Shown: one piece after another, positions 1 to 5,140 of the stretch | How the letters are laid out: each line of letters opens with the position of its first letter | How positions within the stretch are numbered: the first letter of the stretch is position 1 | Source of the DNA: Microcaldota archaeon | GTDB taxonomy: Archaea; Micrarchaeota; Micrarchaeia; Norongarragalinales; Norongarragalinaceae | Assembly: GCA_016214445.1 (NCBI GenBank) | Contig: JACROM010000136.1 | Location: forward strand, 1-6,855 | DNA length: 6,855 bases | Direction of reading: 5' to 3' | Program-made: the position numbers and the translations under genes | The notes under the pieces: generated by a model | Told to the model about the DNA's origin: nothing | Seen by the model: only the letters and a program-made list of their open reading frames with translations | Database searches by the model: none

Positions 1-1
1 A

Positions 2-115
2 GCAACAACAGATGCGGGGCACCTGAAAGCGTTGGATGCTTTAGCTACTCACGCGCACCCAAACCTCGGAGAAAGCGGAAAGGAAACGCTTCGCAAAGGG
101 ATAGAGCAAATGTAA
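2..115 (+). CDS. C-terminal fragment of an unidentified protein (5' end outside window)
   Basis: An open frame enters from the left edge and ends at a TAA at 113-115, giving 37 residues. The fragment is mixed alpha-helical in character (it contains HLKALDALATHAHPNL) and ends KGIEQM. The reading frame starting at base 1 is also open until the TAG at 121-123, but it gives an arginine- and cysteine-rich peptide that looks less like a protein, so the frame starting at base 2 is preferred. I do not recognise the family, and no domain or motif can be named from so short a tail. It lies 23 bases upstream of the small basic ORF on the same strand, so the two could be co-transcribed. Confidence 0.45.
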   Translation, partial: ATTDAGHLKALDALATHAHPNLGESGKETLRKGIEQM

Positions 116-138
116 GGGGCTAGTTTTCTAGGCAAAAA

Positions 139-321
139 ATGTCAAATTTACCTCGTAAAAAGGCAAAAAATAGAGCAATGCACAAAAAAGTACATTTCCC
201 TCTGAAAATGCCTACAAAACTAACCGGATACGAGCAAATACTGAAAGAAAAAAACCTGCCCGATAAAAAACGCGGAAAATATTTAGCGGCTTATCTCACA
301 AAGATCAAAAATAAACAATAA
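139..321 (+). CDS. small, highly basic hypothetical protein (60 aa)
   Basis: This ATG is the first in its frame after the TAG at 121-123. The 60-residue product is dominated by lysine and arginine (for example PRKKAKNRAMHKK near the N-terminus and DKKRGKYLAAYLTKIKNK at the C-terminus), with few acidic residues and no membrane segment. Such composition suits a nucleic-acid- or ribosome-associated protein, but that is inference and I recognise no family. The gene is much more A-rich than the LeuRS it converges on, so low-complexity chance opening is a real alternative. No strong Shine-Dalgarno or TATA-like box stands out upstream. A T6 run just after the stop (324-329) supports a genuine transcription unit. 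Confidence 0.5.
   Translation: MSNLPRKKAKNRAMHKKVHFPLKMPTKLTGYEQILKEKNLPDKKRGKYLAAYLTKIKNKQ
307..311 (-). terminator. possible oligo-T terminator for LeuRS
   Basis: Read on the minus strand, about 60 bases past the LeuRS stop codon, there is a T-rich stretch containing T5 within TTGTTTATTTTTG. It lies inside the convergent small ORF. It is the first good T-run after the LeuRS stop, so it is the likeliest archaeal-type terminator, but the support is weak. Confidence 0.3.
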
Positions 322-323
322 CG

Positions 324-329
324 TTTTTT
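324..329 (+). terminator. oligo-T terminator after the small basic ORF
   Basis: A run of six T residues lies two bases after the TAA of the 139-321 ORF, in the short gap between it and the convergent LeuRS gene. Archaeal RNA polymerase commonly terminates at oligo-T stretches on the non-template strand without needing a stem-loop. The assignment rests on position and composition only. Confidence 0.45.
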
Positions 330-371
330 ACACACTCGACTTTTCCAGCACGGTCGGATACGCGAATCAAA

Positions 372-3128
372 CTACTCCACATAAACAGCGGGCTTACCCG
401 GTAAAGCCTTCTCCTTCTTCGGGTTCTGGCTGGTGGCTTCCCTTTCTATCACTATCTCGGCGTTGAACCTCTTCGCAAGAAAAGGCCCGGCGTGCTCCAA
501 GGCTTTAGATTCGTCAGCAACCCACTGCTTCTCGCGGAGCTCGAAGAAATGCTTCTTCGCGTAATTCGCCATGAAACTGTCCTCTTTTATTTCCTCGGGC
601 CTAGACGCCTTGAGAAGAGACTTCAGCTTCACCAGCTTCTGGCCGTCCGCGCATACGAGCGTTATCCGCGCGGGTTTCTTCTTCACCAAACGCAGGATGA
701 TCTGGACGTCCTCCATCACAGAACGCAGGAAGTCCTCCTGTATTTCCGCCTGCGGGCTGAACCACTCCTGAGGAGCAGAAGGCCACGCGCTCAAAGAAAC
801 CATCCTCTTGTTGCCGAGCTTCTCCCAGTACTCTTCAGCCGAGTGCGGAATAACCGGCGACAAAAGCGCCACCCACTTCGGAAGGGTCTGGATGAAAACG
901 AACTCCTGCTCTTCGCGCGAACCGCGCTCTATGAGGTGCTCGTGCATGTTCAGCGCCTCGAAGAACGCGCTCAACGCGTACTCGCGCAAACGCATGTCCT
1001 GAATGAAAAGGGTGGACCTTTTCAGCACTCCGGCGAACTTCGACAGCGCCCATCTCGTCAAGGGAGTGTCGCACGGCTTGGCGTTACCGCACGAAAGCAT
1101 CCCGTCCCACAGCGAGTAAAGCCGAGACAGGCGTTTGCGCAGAGAATCCACGTCATTTGCGCGGAAATCCAACGTCGCCCCCAGCTCAGCTGAGGAAACG
1201 GAGTAGAGCCTGAACAGGTCCGCCCCGTGGTTGCCCGCTATATCATCAAGCGAGATGACGTTGCCCTTGCTCTTGCTCATCTTCTGGCCTTCCGAAATCA
1301 CCAGCTCGTTAAGGGTTATCGCCTTGGGCCAATGCCTCTCCTCGAATATGGCGGTGTGGGCGAAAATGAAGAAGCTCAAGTGGTTCGTGATGTGCGCTAT
1401 TGCAGTATGCCTTTGGTCGTTCGGGTACCAAGCGAGGAAAGACTTCCTAACCGATGCAGCTTTCTCGTCGCCGTTGCCCTTGCCGAGGAAAACGTAGTCG
1501 AAAAACTCGGGCGTAAGCTCTTCCGGCTTAACGCCAAGCTCGCGTATTCTCTTTATCACAGTGTAGAACGCCATATAGATGGTGGAGTCGCTGAGGCTCT
1601 CTATTATCCAGTCCTTGTTGAACGGCAGCTTGGTGCCCAAGCCCCTCCTTCTCGCGCACGGTCTCTTGTTGAGCCAAGCGAAAACGTCCTCGAACTGCTT
1701 CTTGTACGCTTCAGGGTAAACCCACATCCTCTTCAGGCACTTCAAACTCTGCTCCTTCCATCCTGGCGCGTTGTAGTCTATGAACCACTGGTCCGGCAGC
1801 AACGCCACCCTCACTTCACCGGAACACCTGCACTGCGCCTTCCTTGAAGCCTCATAGAAGTCGTCCGCTTTCCCTGTGTTCTTCAGCCACTCCGCAACCT
1901 TGTCCTTGGCGTCGGTGACCGTCATCCCGCCGAATACCTTGATTGAATTCAGCATCTTGCCCCTATAGTATTCCTCCTTGTAAAGCTGGGCAGTGAGCTT
2001 GTCGAGCTTCTTGTCCTTCAGGCTCTGTATTTTCGCCTTGTCCACCAAGTCTCTCGCGGGCGCATTGGAGTAGCCTTCTATTTCAATCACTTGCTTCAGC
2101 TCCAAACGCTCCACTTCTTCCTTCCACTCCGTCTTCTTCAGCTGCTCCAAGGCGACGTAGTCGAACGGCGCGTGCGCTGGAACGGAATGCACTAAGCCGG
2201 AAGCGTGGTCCGGGTCCACGAAATCAGCAGGGAAGATCGGCACTTCCTCTCCGAGAGGAGTAGTGCAAGTGTTGCCCACCAGCTGGACAGCAGGAACCTC
2301 CTCCATGACCCGGACGGTCCTGTTCTGGAGCTTCAGCTTCTCAACTGCCTGCTCCGACACGATCCAAGTCTCGTCGCCGACACTTGCCTTCACGTATTTG
2401 GCGGAAGGGTTGACGAACATGTTCGTTATGCCGAAAACAGTCTCCGGCCTGAGGGTGGATGAGACAAGGAACGAGTCGCCGAAAGCGAACTTGAACGCTA
2501 TGAAGTGCTGCACTTCAACTGGGTCGGAGTCTCCGTCCTTGATGTCATCCTCGCCAACAGCGTTCTCGTCCTTCACGCAATAAAGCACAGGGTAGACGCC
2601 CTGCGTCAAATAGCCTTTTTTCCTGAAGTTCGTGAACTGCCACTCTACGAACTTGTTGTACTCCTTGTCGCCGGTTGTAAACCGCCTGCTCAGGTCAAGG
2701 GAGAAACCCATGCGCTTGAAATCGAAAACGAGCCTCTTAGAAAAATAGTTGACCACGTTCCAAGGCTCCTTGAAGGAGGAAACGAGCTTGTCCACGTCAG
2801 CAGGGTTCTCGTAAACTGAAACGTAGTCGCGGTACAACCCTATGGTGTCCTGGTCTCCTGCAGCTATCTTCGCGCTGACAGCCAGAACAGGCGTGCCGGT
2901 AATGTGGAACGCCATGGGCCAGAGCACGTTGTAGCCCTGCATTCGCTTGAAGCGCACTATTACGTCGCCCGCAGTATACGTTCTTCCGTGGCCGACGTGG
3001 AGCGGGCCGGAAACGTAAGGATAGGGAACGGTGAAAAAGAACTTTTTCCCGCCGTTGTCATCTGGCTCGAACACTTTTTCGCCGAACCACCGGTCCTGCC
3101 ATTTCCTCTCTACAGACGCGTAATCCAC
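372..3128 (-). CDS. leuS: leucyl-tRNA synthetase, archaeal type
   Basis: Cytoplasmic class I synthetase that activates leucine with ATP and charges tRNA-Leu. The 918-residue product has the expected order: N-terminal Rossmann half with the HIGH-type motif HVGH (44-47), the CP1 editing domain with the threonine-rich STLRPET signature (224-230) and the VPAHAPFDY segment (Asp323 is the probable editing aspartate), the second catalytic half with KMSKS (616-620), an alpha-helical anticodon-binding region, and a C-terminal domain ending PGKPAVYVE, typical of archaeal enzymes. Motifs such as RPCARRRGLG near 489-498 and the catalytic loop carried after the editing domain fit the archaeal/eukaryotic arrangement. 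Length is close to the archaeal norm and no frameshift or truncation is seen. The start is GTG at 3128-3126: an in-frame TGA lies directly upstream, the product starts as LeuRS proteins usually do, and GGTG six bases upstream can serve as ribosome-binding site. The gene converges on the small ORF and diverges from the archaeosortase gene. Confidence 0.97.
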   Translation of the reverse strand: MDYASVERKWQDRWFGEKVFEPDDNGGKKFFFTVPYPYVSGPLHVGHGRTYTAGDVIVRFKRMQGYNVLWPMAFHITGTPVLAVSAKIAAGDQDTIGLYRDYVSVYENPADVDKLVSSFKEPWNVVNYFSKRLVFDFKRMGFSLDLSRRFTTGDKEYNKFVEWQFTNFRKKGYLTQGVYPVLYCVKDENAVGEDDIKDGDSDPVEVQHFIAFKFAFGDSFLVSSTLRPETVFGITNMFVNPSAKYVKASVGDETWIVSEQAVEKLKLQNRTVRVMEEVPAVQLVGNTCTTPLGEEVPIFPADFVDPDHASGLVHSVPAHAPFDYVALEQLKKTEWKEEVERLELKQVIEIEGYSNAPARDLVDKAKIQSLKDKKLDKLTAQLYKEEYYRGKMLNSIKVFGGMTVTDAKDKVAEWLKNTGKADDFYEASRKAQCRCSGEVRVALLPDQWFIDYNAPGWKEQSLKCLKRMWVYPEAYKKQFEDVFAWLNKRPCARRRGLGTKLPFNKDWIIESLSDSTIYMAFYTVIKRIRELGVKPEELTPEFFDYVFLGKGNGDEKAASVRKSFLAWYPNDQRHTAIAHITNHLSFFIFAHTAIFEERHWPKAITLNELVISEGQKMSKSKGNVISLDDIAGNHGADLFRLYSVSSAELGATLDFRANDVDSLRKRLSRLYSLWDGMLSCGNAKPCDTPLTRWALSKFAGVLKRSTLFIQDMRLREYALSAFFEALNMHEHLIERGSREEQEFVFIQTLPKWVALLSPVIPHSAEEYWEKLGNKRMVSLSAWPSAPQEWFSPQAEIQEDFLRSVMEDVQIILRLVKKKPARITLVCADGQKLVKLKSLLKASRPEEIKEDSFMANYAKKHFFELREKQWVADESKALEHAGPFLAKRFNAEIVIEREATSQNPKKEKALPGKPAVYVE

Positions 3129-3134
3129 TCAAAA

Positions 3135-3138
3135 CACC
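3135..3138 (-). promoter_or_regulatory. ribosome-binding site (GGTG) deciding the LeuRS GTG start
   Basis: On the minus strand GGTG, part of the full anti-Shine-Dalgarno complement GGAGGTGA, lies six bases before the GTG start. An in-frame TGA touches the GTG, so no upstream start is possible in this frame. The same GGTG sits in a three-codon mini-ORF, ATGGTGTTTTGA, which abuts the LeuRS start. Confidence 0.5.
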
Positions 3139-3154
3139 ATTTAGGCATTACCCC

Positions 3155-3200
3155 CGCCAAACAAAGTTTGACGGCGTTCTATCTACTCGGCTTACGCCGA
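3155..3200 (-). promoter_or_regulatory. structured leader of the LeuRS mRNA with overlapping hairpins
   Basis: Read 5' to 3' on the minus strand, the leader first offers TCGGC-GTAA-GCCGA, a 5-bp stem closed by a GNRA-type tetraloop (3200-3187). Within it CGGCG (3199-3195) can instead pair with CGCCG (3176-3172). That CGCCG also overlaps a third stem, CGCC..AAAC-type arms around a short loop (3176-3155), which includes CAAAC/GTTTG with a 3-base loop at 3158-3170. The stems are partly exclusive of each other. Whether this region is transcribed depends on an unproven start site; the symmetric A/T-rich TTTAATTAT at 3229-3221 could be the LeuRS TATA box and would place transcription start near 3200. 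Confidence 0.35.
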
Positions 3201-3219
3201 ATCATCCATTTTAGCCGGC

Positions 3220-3228
3220 ATAATTAAA
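3220..3228 (+). promoter_or_regulatory. TATA-like box of the archaeosortase gene
   Basis: ATAATTAAA is centred 28 bases before the ATG at 3252. Archaeal TATA boxes sit about 25 bases before the transcription start, so the transcript would begin at or very near the start codon. No Shine-Dalgarno is seen before this ATG, which agrees with a leaderless message. The element is close to symmetric and may also serve the divergent LeuRS gene. Confidence 0.5.
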
Positions 3229-3251
3229 GGCCCACCACCTTTAACTAAGCT

Positions 3252-3746
3252 ATGAAGAAAAAGAGTATGGCCAAGCAGGCTTTAAAATTTATTCTATCCA
3301 TCGTTTTGCTCACCGCCGTAAGCTACGCGCTGCTCGATTACACTCCTTTGCGTTCACTTGCCGCTTCCTACGCGGCCTACTCCACCTCTTCCGTCCTCCA
3401 GACGCTCGGCGATTCCGCTGAAATACGTTGGCTCGAAAACCCGCACCTCGTGTCCGAAAAATACGACGCCGAACTCATTCCCTTATGCTGGGGCCTGCTC
3501 GAACTCGCCTTGTGGGCGGGAGTTGTTTTCGCAACCGACAACCGCCCGCTGGAAAGGCGACTGAAAGGTTTCCTCCTCGGAACTGTTGGCTTCCTCGTGT
3601 TCAACCCCATCCGCATAGCAGTCACGCTCAAAATCTTCAGCCCTTCCAGCGCGTTCGCGTCGTTCGTCGCGCACGACATCCTGTTCCGCACCTCCATCCT
3701 CGCCTTGTTCGTGGCGGCTTACGCGGTTTGGTACTACTGGGAATAA
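3252..3746 (+). CDS. exosortase/archaeosortase-family transmembrane protease-transpeptidase
   Basis: Membrane protein of 164 residues with about four hydrophobic segments: roughly 10-28, 75-94, 106-128 and 143-162, with a polar loop at 29-74. The three family hallmarks are in order and in the right setting: Cys79 in LIPLCWG (C-x-G), Arg121 in NPIRI, and His141 in AHDILFR. In this family the Cys-Arg-His set is thought to cleave a C-terminal sorting helix from surface proteins and link them to a membrane lipid or glycan-bearing anchor. The length matches the short archaeal forms rather than eight-helix bacterial exosortases. The subclass and its target signal cannot be assigned, and no protein here ends in a recognisable tripartite sorting signal. 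The ATG at 3252 is chosen because it lies at the expected distance from a TATA-like box; Met6 (3267) is an alternative. The T3/T4-poor sequence after the stop offers no clear terminator before the ATPase. Confidence 0.85.
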   Translation: MKKKSMAKQALKFILSIVLLTAVSYALLDYTPLRSLAASYAAYSTSSVLQTLGDSAEIRWLENPHLVSEKYDAELIPLCWGLLELALWAGVVFATDNRPLERRLKGFLLGTVGFLVFNPIRIAVTLKIFSPSSAFASFVAHDILFRTSILALFVAAYAVWYYWE

Positions 3747-3778
3747 AAAAAAGCCCGCATATTGCGCGATAAAGCAAA

Positions 3779-3787
3779 GTTTTAAAT
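3779..3787 (+). promoter_or_regulatory. TATA-like box of the ATPase gene
   Basis: GTTTTAAAT is centred 27 bases before the ATG at 3810, preceded by the purine-rich CAAA of a plausible BRE. Its last two bases are the first two of the perfect inverted repeat at 3786-3809, so a protein bound to the repeat would overlap the TBP/TFB site and the predicted transcription start. Confidence 0.55.
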
Positions 3788-3809
3788 GTAAACAACTATT
3801 TGTTTACAT
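3786..3809. promoter_or_regulatory. perfect 10-bp inverted repeat, probable operator abutting the ATPase start codon
   Basis: The left arm ATGTAAACAA (3786-3795) and the right arm TTGTTTACAT (3800-3809) are exact reverse complements around the spacer CTAT. The right arm ends on the base before the ATG. A degenerate further copy, ATGGTTACAT, follows directly (3810-3819) in the same orientation as the right arm. Position between TATA-like box and start codon, symmetry and recurrence of the half-site at the gene's other end point to a dimeric DNA-binding protein. The ATPase with its C-terminal winged helix is the obvious candidate, by inference. An RNA hairpin role is less likely because the message is predicted to start around 3808-3810. 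Confidence 0.65.
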
Positions 3810-5008
3810 ATGGTTACATCAGGTGCACGTAGGAACAACCCATTCATGCCCGGAAACGGAATCGAACCAAAATACTTGGCAGGCAGGGAAGAATTGGCGG
3901 AAGCCTTCTCACGTTCCCTTGGGAGTTTCGAACATGGCCTCCCCCACAACCTAGTGGTATTTGGTTTGCGCGGCACTGGCAAAACAGTACTGCTTAAGCG
4001 ATTCAAAAATATTTCCGAAGCTAACCGATGGATAGGCATAGAACGTGAATTTAACGCCCGTTTTTGCAACGAGGAAGCTTTTGCAGAAGCCTTGGCAAAG
4101 GACCTACTCTCAATGGCAAGCGAGGCGTCGGTACAAAAAAAGATCGCCGAGGCGGGAAAGACAATAGCGGAATTTCTCAAACCCAAAGAAATCACAGTAT
4201 TCGGAGTGTCATACAAACCATTCTACAAGGAAAGAAAAGGTTTGCTTGAAGACTACCTGAAACAATTGCTGGTTTCCAACTGGCCCGTGTTCCAAAAAGC
4301 CGGCGTGAAGGGGGTTGTCTTCCTATACGACGAGTTTCACACAATTAAAGATAAACCCGAAAAGAACACGCTTCCGCTAGCCAGCATCCTCGGCGCCATG
4401 TCCTATGCCCAAAGAAACGGCTGCAAATACTACCTAGTACTCTCGGGCCTGCCGTTTATAAAAACTCGCCTGAAAGAAGCAAAAACCTACACCGAAAGAA
4501 TGTTCTCTTTTAAAGAAGTAGACAACCTAACGCCAAAACAAGCCAAGGAAGCCATAACCCAGACCCTGAAAGGATCCGGATACGCCTTTGAAAAAGAACT
4601 CGCAGACAAGATAATTGAAGAAACCAAAGGATACCCCTACTTCATACAATTTTACGGGTATTTCCTCATAGAAAATTCCAACAAGACCACGCTTAATCTA
4701 CGCGACCTAAACGCCTTGCGGACGCCGCTCATTAAAGAACTTGACGTGAGCTTCTTTGAAGACCGGTACAACCTCGCAGCCTCAAAAGAAAAAGAAATCC
4801 TACAAGCCATGGCATCAAGCACGGATAAAGACGTGCCCGCCTTGTCAATAAGGAAAAAAGCGAAAACTACCCACCACTCGCTAATGGAATTATTGAAGCG
4901 TCTTCAGGAAAAAGGACTCGTTTACCGCGCAAGCAGGGGGCATTACGGATTTTCTATCCCTCTCTTCAAAGAATACCTCCGCAGACAAAAGTAAACAAAT
5001 GTAAACAA
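3800..5008. repeat. 20-bp imperfect inverted repeats bracketing the ATPase gene
   Basis: Bases 3800-3819 and the reverse complement of 4989-5008 agree at 17 of 20 positions, with the outer ten (TTGTTTACAT) identical. They enclose the ATPase coding sequence almost exactly: the left copy contains the start codon and the right copy the stop codon. No transposase is encoded, and I see no clear target-site duplication outside the repeats. They may be terminal repeats of a small cassette or, as likely, arrays of binding half-sites arranged symmetrically. Confidence 0.5.
3810..4994 (+). CDS. P-loop AAA-type ATPase with C-terminal winged helix (Orc1/Cdc6-like or AAA_16-like)
   Basis: A 394-residue soluble protein. 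After the leader NPFMPGNGIEPKYLAGREE (10-28) comes a Walker A GLRGTGKT (52-59), a Walker B VVFLYDEFH (169-177, Asp174-Glu175), a sensor-like strand LVLSGLP (209-215), an arginine-containing YTERMF (227-232) and GYPYFIQFYG (274-283), the last typical of AAA_16/STAND-type ATPases. From about 325 to the end there is a winged helix, with a recognition-helix-like stretch near 350-370 and a terminal wing ending IPLFKEYLRR. From memory, the N- and C-terminal signatures resemble solitary ATP-binding proteins that are widespread in bacteria and scattered in archaea and whose role is not established. It is not a standard replication initiator: it has DEFH instead of the usual Orc1/Cdc6 Walker B and I see no clear sensor 2. 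The coding strand is more A-rich than the archaeosortase gene, compatible with transfer. The half-sites at both ends suggest that it binds its own flanks. Confidence 0.85.
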   Translation: MVTSGARRNNPFMPGNGIEPKYLAGREELAEAFSRSLGSFEHGLPHNLVVFGLRGTGKTVLLKRFKNISEANRWIGIEREFNARFCNEEAFAEALAKDLLSMASEASVQKKIAEAGKTIAEFLKPKEITVFGVSYKPFYKERKGLLEDYLKQLLVSNWPVFQKAGVKGVVFLYDEFHTIKDKPEKNTLPLASILGAMSYAQRNGCKYYLVLSGLPFIKTRLKEAKTYTERMFSFKEVDNLTPKQAKEAITQTLKGSGYAFEKELADKIIEETKGYPYFIQFYGYFLIENSNKTTLNLRDLNALRTPLIKELDVSFFEDRYNLAASKEKEILQAMASSTDKDVPALSIRKKAKTTHHSLMELLKRLQEKGLVYRASRGHYGFSIPLFKEYLRRQK

Positions 5009-5009
5009 A
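4991..5009 (+). repeat. tandem GTAAACAAA half-sites at the ATPase stop codon
   Basis: GTAAACAAA occurs at 4991-4999 and again at 5001-5009, exactly 10 bases apart and so on the same face of the helix. The first overlaps the TAA stop (4992-4994). ATGTAAACAA at 4999-5008 is identical to the left arm of the inverted repeat before the gene. Weaker A-rich copies may flank them (GACAAAA at 4984-4990, AGAAACC at 5011-5017). One other GTAAACAA, at 6278-6285 inside a coding region, is isolated and probably chance. Confidence 0.6.
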
Positions 5010-5140
5010 AAGAAACCTACAATCGACGGGCAAAAATAAAAAACCATAACAAAGCCGGCAGCGTATACTCCAACACAAACAAAAAGCGGCACTACCCGGT
5101 TCAGCGAACGGTTAAATTCGCCCAATCCGTTCCTGTTTTC
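4995..5140. other. A-rich gap between ATPase and cysteine-rich gene
   Basis: It holds the second half-site repeat just after the stop, then A-rich sequence without a T-run on the plus strand, so no archaeal-type terminator for the ATPase is visible. Near its end lies the TATA-like box of the next gene. On the minus strand, 4943-5125 is open with a TTG start and would encode a 60-residue, phenylalanine-rich product with two hydrophobic stretches and a basic tail. It overlaps the ATPase end by 52 bases and is more likely a by-product of A-richness than a gene. Confidence 0.5.
5112..5118 (+). promoter_or_regulatory. TATA-like box of the cysteine-rich protein gene
   Basis: TTAAATT is centred 26 bases before the ATG at 5141, and there is no Shine-Dalgarno before that ATG. 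The same spacing is seen for the archaeosortase and ATPase genes. It supports the ATG at 5141 rather than the later ATGs at 5264 and 5273 as the start. Confidence 0.45.

Noticed and set aside
492..1847. Long plus-strand open frames opposite LeuRS (233 aa at 492-1193 and 206 aa at 1227-1847)
   Set aside because: They are antisense to a fully intact LeuRS with all catalytic motifs, have shadow-type composition rich in Arg and Leu, and no promoter or ribosome-binding site of their own.
3782..4216. 144-codon minus-strand open frame opposite the ATPase N-terminus
   Set aside because: The plus strand here encodes Walker A and flanking family signatures in order, so the reverse frame is a shadow.
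3800..5008. Insertion sequence, on account of the inverted repeats around one gene
   Set aside because: The enclosed protein is an ATPase with a winged helix and no transposase or integrase catalytic motif, and I see no clear target-site duplication; kept only as a cassette hypothesis.
4991..5009. Start of a CRISPR array from the repeated GTAAACAAA
   Set aside because: There are only two adjacent 10-base units and no spacers.
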